The notes under the pieces are model-generated. The model was not told the origin of the DNA. It was given only the letters and a program-made list of their open reading frames with translations, and ran no database searches. Below are positions 42,801 to 53,746 of a stretch of 64,000 nucleotides of DNA, in pieces (within the stretch, counting starts at the first letter, position 1; each line of letters starts with the position of its first letter). This DNA is from Hymenobacter cellulosilyticus. GTDB taxonomy: Bacteria; Bacteroidota; Bacteroidia; Cytophagales; Hymenobacteraceae. The position numbers were made by a program, and so were the translations under genes. The stretch covers positions 3,462,501 through 3,526,500 of the forward strand of contig NZ_CP095046.1 of the NCBI RefSeq assembly GCF_022919215.1, in the 5' to 3' direction.

Positions 42801-44140
42801 CTAATTTCCATCGGGCTTGGTCACGGCGCTGCGGGGGCTGTCAAACCACTGCCAGGCGGTAAGCGCGTCGGGGTGGGCGGGGTCAAAGGTGGGTGTGGGG
42901 CGCAGCAGTTTAGCCAGGCCCAGGTTGTTGGCTTTAATGCCTTCCACCACACACCGGGCAATTTCGTAGGCGCCGTAGGGGTTGAAGTGGGTATTGTCGG
43001 CCAGGGGTTGAGCCTGCCCGGGGTAGGTGTTGGCCGGATAGTGCACAAAGGCCTTCTTCGACTCTTCCGAGCCCATGGCCTCATAGAGCGTGGTGGTCAG
43101 GGTATTAAGGTCAATCAGGGCCACCTTTTCCTCTTGGGCTACCCGGCGGGCGGCGGCGGGGAAGTCGCCCAGGCTGTTTTCGATTTTGCTGTCGGCTCCA
43201 AAGCTGCGGCGACTGGTCGAGGTCAGAATCACCGGAATGCCGCCTTTCTGCCGGGTTTCGCGCACAAACAGCCGCAGCCGCTCGGTGTAGGCTTTCCAGG
43301 CCCCGTCATTCTCACCCTTGTCTTTCTGGTCGTTGTGGCCAAACTCGATGAAGAGAAAGTCGCCGGGCCGCATTACGCTGAGCACCTTCTCCAGCCGCTT
43401 TGAACTCAGAAACGAGCCCAGCGTCAGGCCCGACTCGGCGTGGTTGGCCACGGCCACCCCGGGCCCCAGAAAGCGCGGCAGCATCTGCCCCCAGGCCGCC
43501 CAGGGCTCATCATCCTGGTTAACCACCGTGGAGTTGCCGGCCAGAAACACGGTAGTAGCCTGCGGGGCCGGCACGATTTCCAGGGCCGCCAAACAGGGGT
43601 TTGGGCCGTTGAATTCCAAAGTCAGCCTGTTGTCCCAATCCAGCTTGCTAAGCTCCCGGGCTTGAGGCTGACGCTCTCGGTGGCGTTGATACGGGGACTT
43701 TTTACATTGAGCGTGAAGGTCTGGGTCGTGAGCTGCCCTGGCTTGGTCGTGGTGGTTTCGAGCAGCAGCCGGCGCGACTCGGCCTTGAGCATCGTGCTGG
43801 ACGCCCCCTTGGCGTCGCCCAGCGTTACGGTCACGGTGTAGTTGCCCTCGGGCAGGTTTACCGAGAAGTAAAACGGCTGCTTACTGGTCACGAAATCCCC
43901 GCGTAGCGCGCCCTTGCTGCCGCGGTTCACGGCCGTGACGCTGGTGCCAAAGTCGAAGCCGTAGCCTGTGGCGGGAGAGTACACCGCGTCGGCCCCCACG
44001 GCCGTGTAGCCGGGCGCCGTTTTGCCGCTGCCAAAGTCGAATTTGTATACCAGCTTAGGCCTGGCGGCGTTGCCCTGGGCTAAGGCCCCGCTGGTGAGGA
44101 GCGTGGCGGCCAGCAAAGTGGTGGGGAAGGGGGTGGGCAT
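42801..44140 (-). CDS. CE12 rhamnogalacturonan acetylesterase with an N-terminal beta-sandwich (frame broken once)
   Basis: About 446 residues after adding one base in 43658-43660. The start MPTPFPTTLLAATLL (44140) gives a signal peptide ending GALAQ. Residues of about 28-190 form a beta-sandwich often found before such esterases (FDFGSGKTAPGYTAV, YFSVNLPEGNYTVTVTLGD). The SGNH hydrolase has FLAGNSTVVNQDDEPWAAWG (block I Ser), LFIEFGHNDQKDK (block III Asn) and ADNTHFNPYGAYEIA (block V Asp-His). It removes acetyl groups from rhamnogalacturonan so that the PL11 lyases can act. It is the first gene of the minus-strand enzyme run. Confidence 0.9.
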
Positions 44141-44482
44141 CAGGCGGGCGGGATTGGTAGCGAAGGTGGCTAAAAGTAACTGCCGCCCCCGCCGTAGCTT
44201 CCCTGTACTGTCATGCCTGACCCGGGGGCGGGCCGTTGCGGGCACTATAGCTCCGCTGACCGGCGGTTAGGGTCTGTGAAGCCCTGCGCACTACCCGCCG
44301 TTCCGGCCCGCGAACTACAAAGTTCGCGCTACTGCTTGGAGTACTGCCTCCTCTAGAAATAATTATGACAGAGCAGGATAGTGCAGGACACTTAGTCTCA
44401 GTGGATTCCGGACTTTCAACCCGCTGCCCGCCCACTGGCCGCGGCCTCGCCCCGACCTTTTCCACTACCCAAAATTCCTACT
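44141..44482. other. Divergent promoter region between CE12 and the second PL11
   Basis: 342 bp with no gene. It holds a palindrome with 7-bp arms (44310-44327: GCGAACT, ACAA, AGTTCGC), which I recall as a frequent dispersed element in Hymenobacter, and the regulon site at 44373. A degenerate copy of the regulon motif (44282-44299, minus strand) lacks the right spacing. Confidence 0.55.
44373..44388 (+). promoter_or_regulatory. Rhamnose-regulon direct repeat upstream of the second PL11
   Basis: It reads GCAGGA-TAGT-GCAGGA, a perfect pair. After exactly 22 bp comes GACTTTCA (44411-44418), a weak -7 box. It lies 94 bp from the PL11 start codon. Confidence 0.65.
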
Positions 44483-47400
44483 ATGAAACCAATCCTACCC
44501 CGTGGCCGGCAGCTTGTGCTGCTGTGTCTCGCCTGGCTGCTGCTCACGCTGCCGGCTCAGGCCCAGAAGTTTCTCGAAAAGCTCAACCGCGGCGTGGTGG
44601 CCGTGCGTACCAGCCCCGGCCAGGTGTACGTAGGCTGGCGCCTGTTTGGCAACGACCCGGCCGGCATCAGCTTCAACGTGTACCGGGGCGCTACCAAGGC
44701 CAACGCCACGCCCATTACCAACTCCACCAACTTCGTCGACGACAACTCCACCGATGCAGCGTACAGCGTGCGGGCCGTAATCAACGGGGTGGAGCAGGCC
44801 GGTTCGGCCACCGCGCCCACCCTGGCTCAGCAGTTTCTCAAGATTCCGCTCCAGATTCCGGCTGGCGGCACCACGCCCACGGGCGAGGCCTACACCTACT
44901 CAGCCAACGACTGCTCGGTAGCCGACCTCGACGGCGACGGGCAGTACGAAGTCGTGGTGAAATGGGACCCCTCCAACGCCAAGGACAATTCCCAGAGCGG
45001 CTACACTGGCAACGTCTACCTGGACGCCTACAAGCTCAGCGGCACACGCCTCTGGCGCATCGATTTGGGCCGCAACATCCGGGCCGGGGCCCACTACACT
45101 CAGCTCATGGTGTATGATCTGGACAATGACGGCAAAGCTGAGGTAGCCGTGAAAACCGCCGACGGCACCACCGACGGGCGCGGGGTGGTCATTGGCAGCG
45201 CCACGGCCGACTACCGCAACTTGGCGGGCTATATTCTCTCGGGTCCCGAGTTTCTGACCGTGTTCAACGGACAAACCGGAGCGGCCATGGCCACGACCAA
45301 CTACCTGCCCGCCCGCGGCACCGTGAGCAGCTGGGGCGACAACTACGGCAACCGCGTCGACCGGTTCGTGTCGGCCATTGCCTACCTCGACGGGCAGCGG
45401 CCTAGCCTGGTTATGGGCCGGGGCTACTACACCCGCTTGGTGCGCGTGGCCTGGGACTGGCGCGGTGGTCAGCTCACCCAGCGCTGGACCTTCGACTCCA
45501 ACACAAGCGGCAACTCGGCCTACGCCGGGCAGGGCAACCACCAGCTTACCGTGGGCGACGTGGACGGCGACGGCAAGGATGAAATCTGCAACGGAGCCAG
45601 CACCATCGACGACAACGGCCGGGGGCTGTTCAGCAGCGGCTATGGCCACGGCGACGCCCTGCACATGAGCGACATGGACCCTGACCGGCCCGGCCAGGAA
45701 GTGTGGCAGTGCCAAGAAGAACCGGCCAAGTATGCCGGCAAGGGCCTGCAATTGCGCGACGCCCGCACTGGCCAGCTTATATTCGGGGTACCTACCACCG
45801 GCGACGTGGGCCGGGCCATGGCCGCCGATATTGACCCGCGCTACAAAGGCTATGAACTGTGGGGCTCCAGCGGGGGCGTGTACACCTGCACCGGCCAGCA
45901 GATCAGCACCTCCCGGCCCAGCATCAACTTCGGCCTGTGGTGGGACGGCGACTTGCAGCGGGAGCTGCTCGACGGCGACAAAATCGACAAGTGGAACCCG
46001 GCTACCAACTCCGTGACGCGCTTGGCTACCATTTATGCCGAGCCCTTTAACATGGCTTATAATAACACGACCAAGCGCAACCCCGGCGTTTCGGCCGACA
46101 TCCTCGGCGACTGGCGCGAGGAAGTCATCAGCCGCAGCATCGACAACCAGAGCCTGGTAATTCTGACCACGACCATCCCAACCACGCACCGCCTGCCTAC
46201 GCTGATGCACGACGCGCAGTACCGCGCCCAGGTGGCCTTGCAGAACTCGGCCTATAACCAGCCGCCTCACCCCAGCTACTACCTGGGGGCGACATGGCCC
46301 CGCCGCCCACGCCCAACATTACCTTGGTAGGAGCCGCCGCTACCCGCCAAGGCAGCAGCGCTACCAACGTGGCCCCGGCCGATGGGTACGCCGCCACCCA
46401 GCCCGAAAACCTGACCCTGCGCTGGAACGGTAGCGCCAGCCGCTACAACGTCTTCGTGGGAACTTCCCCGCAGGAGCTGGAAATGGTAGCCACCACTCCC
46501 GAAATCAGCCTGCTGCTGGCCGCCCAGGCCGAGCTGAAAACCTACTACTGGCGCGTAGACGCCCTCTACGACGGCGACGAAATTCGGGACGGGGAAACCG
46601 TGACCGGGGAAATATGGTCCTTTACCACGGTCGACAATGTGCCGCCGGTGGCTCTGGCTAAGGATGTTACTGTAACGCTGGACGCTTCAGGCCAGGCCCG
46701 CATCAGCGCCTCCGACGTGGACAACGGCTCTTCCGACGCCTACGGTATTGCCTCGGTGGAAGTAAGCCCGGCCGTTTTTACCTGTGCCAACCCGGGCCCC
46801 AACCCCGTGACGCTGACCGTGACCGACAAGAACGGCAACTCGGCCACAGCCACGGCTACCGTAACCGTACTGGGCAGCCTGCCCACGGCCGCTATTACCG
46901 TGACGCCCGCCACGCCCATCTACACCGGCGGCGTGCCCACAACGCTGTATCTGGGGTACGGGCCACAGAGTATCACGCTTACGGCCACGGGCGGGCAGCG
47001 CTACCAGTGGAGCCCGGCCGCGGGCCTGAGTGACGCTTCGGCCGCTGCGCCCGTATTCACCGCTGCCACGCCCGGCACCTACGCCTACACCGTAACGGTA
47101 ACCAACGAGTACGGCTGCACGGCCACGGCCGCGGTTACGCTGCGGGTGCTGGATGCCCGCTGCGGGAACAAGAACGACAAGGTGCTTATCTGCCACAACG
47201 GCAAGCTCCTCTGCGTGGATGCCAGCGCCGTAGCCGCCCACCTGACCAACCACCAGGATCAACTAGCTACCTGCGGCTTCACCCCGATGCGCGAAGGCAA
47301 AACGGCAGGTTCGGGCCTGGCTACCAGTTTTGATGCCTACCCCAATCCGTTTGCCGAGCGCACTACTATCAGCTTCCGCAGCCAGCTTACCACCGCGGCC

Positions 47401-47580
47401 CGCGTGCAGGTATTCAATGCCCTGGGTCAAACCGTGGCTACCCTCTTCGACGCGCCGGCCGCCGCCGGGCAGCTGTACCAACTCACGCTGGACCGCAAAA
47501 CATTGCCTGCCGGCCTTTATACCTGCCGCCTAGTACTCCATGGTCAGGTCCAGACCCAAAAGCTCATGATTGAGAAATAG
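44483..47580 (+). CDS. PL11 rhamnogalacturonan lyase with Ig-like, Cys/His and T9SS modules (frame broken once)
   Basis: About 1032 residues after adding one G in 46285-46289. Signal peptide ends PAQAQ. The family 11 propeller runs to about residue 605, with VADLDGDGQYEVVVKWDPSN, AGAHYTQLMVYDLDNDGKAE, VKTADGTTDGRG, HQLTVGDVDGDGKDEICNGA, DIDPRYKGYELWGS, NFGLWWDGDLQRELLDG and LGDWREEVIS. Then come a fibronectin-like domain (NLTLRWNGSASRYNVFVGTS), an HYR/PKD-like region, a Cys/His module (CGNKNDKVLICHNGKLLC ... HLTNHQDQLATC) and a type-A T9SS sorting domain (DAYPNPFAERTTISF ... LPAGLYTCRL). It is the surface-exported paralogue of the gene at 26047. Confidence 0.93.
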
Positions 47581-47600
47581 CTCAGGCTAAGCTGCTATGA

Positions 47601-47644
47601 AAAAGGCCACTCCCGGATTCGGGAGCGGCCTTTTGCTTTAATAT
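47601..47644. terminator. Bidirectional terminator between convergent genes
   Basis: AAAAGGCC (47601-47608) pairs with GGCCTTTT (47637-47644), with an inner TCCCG/CGGGA pair. A and T tracts on the two sides let it serve both the PL11 gene and the minus-strand gene after it. Confidence 0.8.
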
Positions 47645-47670
47645 ACAATTAAATGGCTACCAACCTTACC

Positions 47671-49647
47671 TCAGCGCAGCAGCGTGATGGTGCCGTGCTG
47701 CACCACGCGCTTGCCGGTTTCGTCGGTGGCTTCGAAGCGCCAGACGTAGGCGCCGGGCACGGGTTCCTCATTGCCGATGCGCCCGTTCCAGACCTGGGTC
47801 CGGTCGGTGCCGCGGAACACCTGCTGGCCGTTGCGGTCTACTACGGTAAAGGTGAACGTGGACAGGAACCGGCCTTTGACTTCCAGCACGTCGTTGAGCC
47901 CGTCGCCATTGGGTGTAAAGGCCGTGGGCAGCACTGCTTTCATCTGCCGGGTTATGAGAGCAATGTTCGAATAGCTAGGCTGGGTCAGGCCGGGGCTGGT
48001 GGCCGCAATGCGGTAGCGCAGCACTTGCCGGTCGGAGGGCGGGGCCTGGTCCAAGAATGAGGTGCTGCTACTGTTGGCTGCTGGCTGGCTCAGCACTGCG
48101 CCGTTGGCATCCACCAGCTGCACCGTGTACTGCACGCCCGTCGGGTCGGGCCCGCGCAGCTCCGACCAGCTTAGCTGCACCGAGTTGCCGTCGGGGTCGG
48201 CGGTTTTGGCCGTGAGTAGTACGGGGCAGAAGGCCGGGCTCAACGCCGAACTGTTGCCGCAGTCGTCCACAAACTGGGCCTGGTAGCAGGAGGCCGCCTC
48301 GGGGTTGAAACGCTGGGTAGAGTCGCGCAGGGTGCGCCGGGCCGTCAGCCCGATTTCGGTGGGCCCACCCACCACTGCCGCGCGCAGGTAGCGCACCCGC
48401 CCGCCGGTGGGCAGGCCCGGCACGGTGGCCGTCAGCACCACCTGGTTAGCAGGCGTAAAGCTGGCTACCAGCTGGGGCACGGGCAGCACGGGGCTGGGCG
48501 TGGTCGTTACACAGGCCTCATTCGACACCACCGTAGTGCGGGCTACCGGCGGGCCGCTCACGGCTTCGAGCTGGTAGCAATACGGCACGCCGCAGGTCAC
48601 GGCCGCATCGGTGTAGGTAGTAGTGCCAGCCGGCAGCGTCACCAGATTCTGGCCGTTGCGGCGGAGCTGGTAGGTGCTGGCCGTGCCGGGAAAAGTCAGG
48701 GTATTTTGCCCATTAGTGGAAGTAGCCGTCAGCAGCAGGGAGCACGCCGTGGGCGAAACCGGCAGGCCCGGCGTGGCGCACACGTCCTGCAGCCGCACCC
48801 GGTAACACTCGGGGCCCGTCACGCCGCTGAGCGTGGCGCCGCTGCCCCCAAACACGGCCTGAGGCAGGGTCCGGAAGCCGCCGGGACTACCGGCATCGGC
48901 CTGTTGGAGCTCGTAGCGGTAGCCGGTGGGCAAAGCATCCAGTTGAAACTGCAGCGTGGTTCCCGTCAGCGCCAGACGCCGAATTACCGGTGTGGGAGCC
49001 GTGCCCAGGGTGGAGTATGTCGTGCTGTCGGCGCCTACGCACAGGCCGCCCACGGCATAGAAGCCGGTAACCTTGATTTTACCCGTGGTGCCGGCCACGG
49101 CGTACACCTGCGGACCGGCACCCTTGCTCACAGGCTGCACCGGCCCGTCGTCGATGCGGATGGTGTAGGCGTCGTAGGCCTGATCGGTCACGTTGACGCG
49201 CACGAAGCCCGGGGCGCAGGCCTCTACCTGGAACGTGGGCTTGGTAGTGGCAAAAACCTCGTAGACCCGCAGAAAAATAGTGCCCGTGCCGGCACCGGCC
49301 TGGGCGTTTTCGGCCACCGTGATGGTGCCGGCCTGGGTGGGCGTGAAGGTATTGCTGCGGCTGTTGTAGCCGGTGCAGGGCGCCGAGATCAGGGCGCCGG
49401 GCACAAACTGGTAGTAGAGCGCGTTGCGGTCCACGCCGCTGCGACCGGGGCAGGTAATGACAATCCGTACCGGCCGGCCCACGCAGAAGTTTTGCACGGG
49501 CAGCCCGGTTTGCTGGTCAAAAGCCTCGAAGGGCTGGTCACAGTTGCTGGGCAGCTGGTCCCGGCACTGGGCCTGGGCGGAGCCAGTTAAACCCAGTAAG
49601 GTCAGCAGTAGAAAGGCGAGGTAGCGGAAGTGGTTCACAGAATTCAT
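47671..49647 (-). CDS. Large secreted protein with a type-B T9SS (gliding-associated) C-terminal domain
   Basis: 658 residues in one unbroken frame. The start MNSVNHFRYLAFLLLTLLG (49647) gives a clean signal peptide ending SAQAQ; an ATG six codons earlier is also possible. The mature protein is a string of beta-sandwich domains with paired cysteines (GVTGPECYRVRLQDVCA, AAVTCGVPYCYQLEAVSG, EAASCYQAQFVDDCGNSS), resembling fibronectin type III. The C-terminal 85 residues hold the type-B signature AFTPNGDGLNDVLEVKG, followed by FTVVDRNGQQVFRG and PGAYVWRFEATD. It is exported by the type 9 system and probably stays at the cell surface as an adhesin or structural protein. The binding partner is unknown. 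Confidence 0.9.
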   Translation of the reverse strand: MNSVNHFRYLAFLLLTLLGLTGSAQAQCRDQLPSNCDQPFEAFDQQTGLPVQNFCVGRPVRIVITCPGRSGVDRNALYYQFVPGALISAPCTGYNSRSNTFTPTQAGTITVAENAQAGAGTGTIFLRVYEVFATTKPTFQVEACAPGFVRVNVTDQAYDAYTIRIDDGPVQPVSKGAGPQVYAVAGTTGKIKVTGFYAVGGLCVGADSTTYSTLGTAPTPVIRRLALTGTTLQFQLDALPTGYRYELQQADAGSPGGFRTLPQAVFGGSGATLSGVTGPECYRVRLQDVCATPGLPVSPTACSLLLTATSTNGQNTLTFPGTASTYQLRRNGQNLVTLPAGTTTYTDAAVTCGVPYCYQLEAVSGPPVARTTVVSNEACVTTTPSPVLPVPQLVASFTPANQVVLTATVPGLPTGGRVRYLRAAVVGGPTEIGLTARRTLRDSTQRFNPEAASCYQAQFVDDCGNSSALSPAFCPVLLTAKTADPDGNSVQLSWSELRGPDPTGVQYTVQLVDANGAVLSQPAANSSSTSFLDQAPPSDRQVLRYRIAATSPGLTQPSYSNIALITRQMKAVLPTAFTPNGDGLNDVLEVKGRFLSTFTFTVVDRNGQQVFRGTDRTQVWNGRIGNEEPVPGAYVWRFEATDETGKRVVQHGTITLLR

Positions 49648-49721
49648 AACGTACGACATCCGCATTAGCGTTTTGCACTCCGCTAAAAATAGGAACTACC
49701 CGCGCAATACTATGCTTTATC

Positions 49722-49821
49722 TGTCATCCTGAGCTTGCGAAGGGCCTTATCCCGCCAGACCGAGTTGTGGTTACGCCCGTCGTTCATATCCTATAAGGTC
49801 TTTCGCAAGCTCAGGATGACA
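49722..49821. repeat. Paired inverted repeat, family B
   Basis: The left arm starts TGTCATCCTGAGCTTGCGAA at 49722; the right arm ends at 49821. The arms differ at a few positions (GGGCC versus GGTCT). It lies between hutH and the T9SS type-B gene. Confidence 0.8.
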
Positions 49822-49890
49822 GTCTAAACAACATCAGCAGGCGAAATGCCTCGCGTTGCTCGATATGTCGTTCTTTTCTTAGCGCAGTGC

Positions 49891-51389
49891 TTACGGCCAC
49901 TCATAGCCGCGTACGAAGGCGGCGGCGGCGTGCAGGTCGGGGTAGAGAATACGGTCCCGGCTCACAAACTTCACCTTTTCGCGGAAGGCTTCCACCACTT
50001 GCTCCAGCACCGCCGAGGTGCGGGCCGGGCGGCGGAAAGCCAGGGCCTGGGCCGCATTCATCAGCTCGATGCCCAGAATCTGCTCCACGTTGTCGAGCAC
50101 CCGGCGGGCCTTGGTAGCGGCGTTGGCGCCCATGCTCACGTGGTCTTCCTGCCCGTTGCTGCTCACGATGCTGTCGACCGAAGCCGGGGTGCAGAGCTGC
50201 TTGTTCTGGCTCACGATGCCGGCGGCGGTGTACTGCGGAATCATGAAGCCCGAGTTCAAGCCCGGCTCGGCTACCAGGAAGGGCGGCAGGCCGCGCTGCC
50301 CGCCAATAAGCTGGTAGGTGCGGCGCTCAGAAATGCTACCCAGTTCAGCCACGGCAATGGCCATAAAGTCGAGTGCCAGGGCCAGGGGCTGCCCGTGAAA
50401 GTTGCCGCCCGAGAGAATCAGGTCGTCGTCGGGGAAGATGTTGGGGTTGTCCGTTACGGCGTTGCACTCGGTTTCCAGCACCTGGGCCACATAGGCCAGC
50501 GCGTCGCGGGAGGCGCCGTGCACCTGGGGCTGGCAGCGGAAGGAGTAGGGGTCCTGCACGGCGGTTTTGGCCTGCTGCTGCAACTCGCTGCCCTGCAAAA
50601 AGCCGCGAATCCGCTCGGCTACTTTGAGCTGCCCGGCGTGGGGCCGAATTTGGTGCAGGCGGTGGTCAAACGGCTCCGAGCGGCCGTCGAAAGCTTCCAG
50701 GGAAAGCGCCCCGATGACGTCGGCGGCCTGGGCCAGCCGCTCGGCCCGCAGCAGGCTATGCACGCCGTAGGCCAGCATAAACTGGGTGCCGTTGAGCAGG
50801 GCCAGGCCTTCCTTGGCTTCGAGCGTGATGGGCGTCCAGCTGAAGAGGTGGTGGGCATCAGCCGCTTGCAGACGGTAGCCTTCGTAGTTTACTTCGCCCA
50901 GACCCACCAGGGGCAAACACAAATGAGCCAGGGGAGCTAAATCCCCGCTGGCGCCCAAGGAGCCCTGCTGATACACGACCGGCAGAATGCCGCGGTTGTA
51001 GAAGTCGAGCAGGCGCTGCACGGTGGCCAGCTGCACCCCGCTGTGGCCGTAGCTCAGGCTCTGGGCCTTGAGCAGCAGCATCAGGCGCACCAGCTCGGCG
51101 GGCACTTCCTCGCCCGTGCCGCAGGCGTGCGACATCATCAGGTTGACTTGCAACTGCTGCCGCTCCTCGGGGCAATGCCGGTGTTGCAGAGGGCCCCAAA
51201 GCCGGTATTGATGCCGTACACCGGCGCGTCGGATTGGGCCAGACGGTTGTGCAAATACTGGTAGCAAGCCTCAATTCGCTGGGTGGCGACTGGGCTAAGC
51301 TTTACGGTTTGCCCACTGGCGAGCAGCTGGCGCAGGGTTGGTAAGTCGAGGTGGGTGCTGGGGTCGAGGTAGAAAACGTCGGCGGACAT
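49891..51389 (-). CDS. hutH: Histidine ammonia-lyase HutH (frame broken once)
   Basis: About 499 residues after adding one base in 51169-51172. The start MSADVFYLDPS (51389) fits the family N-terminus. The MIO prosthetic group forms from Ala-Ser-Gly in GSLGASGDLAPLAHL, near residues 141-145, as in other HutH proteins. Also present: VYGINTGFGAL, LLNGTQFMLAYG, DPYSFRCQPQVHGA, GNFHGQPLALALDFM and SSNGQEDHVSMGANA. It deaminates histidine to urocanate. No other hut gene lies in the window, so it is not in a hut operon here. A tandem repeat array lies just upstream. Confidence 0.94.
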
Positions 51390-51477
51390 GCGGGTGGTGG
51401 AAAAAGAAAAACGGGTGACCGGCAAGTTCCTGAAATCTTTTGGAACCGGCCACGTCCGGCTGCCAATTCCCCGTGCC

Positions 51478-51770
51478 GCCCAGCGGTTTTCGGCTGCCCG
51501 CCACCGGTGTGTTCCATACCCCGACAAACTTGGCAGGGCTCACTACACGTGTGGTAGGCAACCAGCAAAAGCACGGAGTGCCCATCACAGCGGTGATGAG
51601 CACTCCGGAAAACCTCGTAATAGCTGCCACATGTGTGGCGGGCACTCCGGAAAAGGCCGGGATACCCATCACAGGTGTGCTGAGGGTCCCGGAAAACTTC
51701 CGGGCGCCTACCACACCTATGGCGGACACTCCGGAGTTTCTCGGGCTGCCCACCACACCTTGCCCGCCGC
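51478..51770. repeat. Tandem array of 42-bp degenerate units, seven copies
   Basis: Units begin at about 51478, 51520, 51561, 51603, 51645, 51687 and 51729, each 41-42 bp, and a further decayed unit precedes them. A typical unit opens CTCCGGAAAA and has a self-complementary centre such as GCCACATGTGTGGC. The unit is 14 codons, and the array stays open on both strands: on the minus strand it reads as FSGVxxTxVxGxPx-type 14-residue repeats, and on the plus strand as PENxxxPTTxVxxT-type ones. It fills the hutH-hisS gap. Confidence 0.85.
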
Positions 51771-51777
51771 GGTCGGG

Positions 51778-53179
51778 CTAAGCTGTCAGGGTGGTCAGCA
51801 CCTGTTCCAGGGTCAGGGTTTTTTCCTCGCCGGTGCGCAGCTCCTTGAGCTTAAACTGCCCGGCGGCCCGCTCCTCGGGGCCCTGAATGAGCACGTAGGG
51901 AATGCCCTTGGCGTCGGCGTACTTAAACTGCTGGGCCAGCTTCTTGCTTTCTGGGTACATTTCGCTCGGTACGCCCGCGGCCCGCAGCTCGCGCAGCACC
52001 GGCAGCAGGCTTAGCATGCCTTCAGCGTCGAAGTTAGTGAGCAGGCAGCGCGTGGTAGTAGCGGCGTTTTCGGGGAAGAGTTGCAACTCCTCCAGGCAGT
52101 CGTAGAGCCGGTCGACGCCGAAGCTGAAGCCCACGCCCGATACGCCCGGCAGGCCGAAAGCTCCGGTCAGGTTGTCGTAGCGGCCCCCGCCGCTCACGCT
52201 GCCCATGTTCACGTTGTTGATCTTGATTTCGAAGATGCAGCCCGTGTAGTAGGAAAGGCCCGGGCCAGCGTGGGGTCAAATTCGAGGCGCTCGAACTGCT
52301 CGAAGCCGAAGCTGGTGAGAAAGTCCACGACCTGGCCCAACTCCTGCAAGCCCTTGTAAGCTTCCGGGGCATCGGTGGGCACACCCGCCGCGCCGAAGGC
52401 GCTACGCAGCGCGCTGAGCTTATCGGCAAAGCTGCCTTCTACCGCCAGCAGGCCAAACAATTGCTCGGCTGCCGCGGCCGAGAAGCCCCGCTCCAGCAGC
52501 TCCTTGGTCACGCCGTCCCGCCCGATTTTGTCCAGCTTGTCAATGGCTACGAACAGGTCGGTTTCGCGGGCGTCGCTGTTCAGCGCCTGATAGATGTTGC
52601 GCAGCACCCCGCGGTGGTTGATTTTAATGGTAAAGTCGGTCAAGCCCAGCGCGTTCAGTACTTCGCTCATCATCAGAACGATTTCCGCCTCACACAGCAG
52701 CGAATCGGTGCCTACCACGTCGGCGTCGCACTGGTAAAACTCGCGGTAACGGCCGCGCTGGGCCGGTCGGCGCGCCACACGGGCTGGATCTGGTAGCGCT
52801 TGAAGGGGAAAGTCAGCGTGCCGCGGTTCATAACCACGTAGCGGGCGAAGGGCACCGTCAGGTCGTAGCGCAGGCCTTTCTCGGCCACTTTGGGCAGCAC
52901 CCGGCGGGTGGCTTTGCCGTCTTCGTTTAGCAGGTCCTCGGCCGTCACGTCCTTTAGGAAGTCGCCCGAGTTGAGAACTTTAAACAGGAGCTGGTCGCCC
53001 TCGTCGCCGTATTTGCCGGTCAGTACCGACAGGTTTTCCAGAGTGGGAGTTTCGAGTGGGGCGTAGCCGAACTTCTCGAAAGTACGGCGGATAATGCCGA
53101 AAATATAGTTGCGGCGGGCCACCACGGCCGGGCCAAAGTCGCGGGTGCCTTTTGGAATGCTGGGTTTCTGAACGCTCAT
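51778..53179 (-). CDS. hisS: Histidyl-tRNA synthetase (frame broken twice)
   Basis: About 467 residues after adding one base at 52760-52762 and one at 52259-52261. The start is [15 protein letters not shown] (53179). Class II motifs are visible: motif 1 region GTRDFGP and [20 protein letters not shown], motif 2 [20 protein letters not shown] (after repair), and the histidine-specific motifs [15 protein letters not shown] and, near the end, GGGRYDNL with [11 protein letters not shown]. The anticodon-binding domain covers the last 90 residues ([20 protein letters not shown]). It charges tRNA-His in the cytoplasm. It is an essential housekeeping gene, so two real frameshifts are not credible, which supports the sequencing-error reading. 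Confidence 0.95.
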
Positions 53180-53259
53180 CGGGTAATATGCGGAATGATG
53201 GCGCGAAGGTACAACGCCCGGCCTGACTTCCCCGCTGCGGCGTGGGCAACCTCTACTGC

Positions 53260-53625
53260 TTAGGCGGAGAAGAAACCGGAGGGCTTGGCCTCGTCGTAGC
53301 TTTCCGCGTCGAGCAGGGAGGGCACTACCAGCGGCTGCGACTCGGCGTCCAGGTCCAGGAAGTGGTGGCGCACCGTATCGGGCACGTGGCAGAGCACGAG
53401 GCGGCGGTTCTGGCAGTGCAGCATGTAGGCGTAGGCCAGCAGCAGGTCTATGGCTTCGGCCGAGAGGTGGTCGAGCAGGCTGCAATCCACCCACACGGCC
53501 TTTTTAGGGCTACGGCTGGCCCGGTGCAGGGCCCGCGTTAGCTTCAGTTCATCTTTTTCGTGCCGGGAAGGGGCCAGAACCAGCAAGTAACTCTGGGGTA
53601 ATTCTTCACGATGAACATCAAGCAT
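53260..53625 (-). CDS. STAS-domain-like protein
   Basis: 121 residues, single domain, no signal peptide. The pattern [20 protein letters not shown] (a strand, then a Ser-containing loop and helix) and [20 protein letters not shown] match the anti-sigma-factor-antagonist STAS fold. The usual phosphorylatable Ser position appears as DCSLLDHLS. Such proteins switch partners of kinase-type anti-sigma factors or act as general binders. No kinase or sigma gene is adjacent. It lies 80 bp downstream of the hisS start on the same strand, which places it upstream of hisS in transcription order. Confidence 0.75.
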   Translation of the reverse strand: MLDVHREELPQSYLLVLAPSRHEKDELKLTRALHRASRSPKKAVWVDCSLLDHLSAEAIDLLLAYAYMLHCQNRRLVLCHVPDTVRHHFLDLDAESQPLVVPSLLDAESYDEAKPSGFFSA

Positions 53626-53746
53626 GGCAAGGCGGGCGGCAAGGCACGGTAGGGTAAGGGGCTACCGGGTTACCAATACGAGTTGGACTTTGCCCACGAC
53701 TTGGTATTTAGCAAGGAAATACTGGCTGATGGAAAGAAAGTAGCGC

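Noticed and set aside
44282..44299. An eighth rhamnose-regulon site, upstream of CE12 on the minus strand
   Set aside because: The half-sites are shifted by one base, and the 8-mer 22 bp downstream (TCAGCGGA) is not like a -7 box.
51478..51770. CRISPR array
   Set aside because: The whole 42-bp unit is repeated and varies along its length. There are no identical repeats with unique spacers, and no cas genes.
51295..51781. A real protein gene within the tandem array, on either strand
   Set aside because: Both strands are open, which follows from unit length and lack of stops. No signal, start context or family supports one strand over the other.
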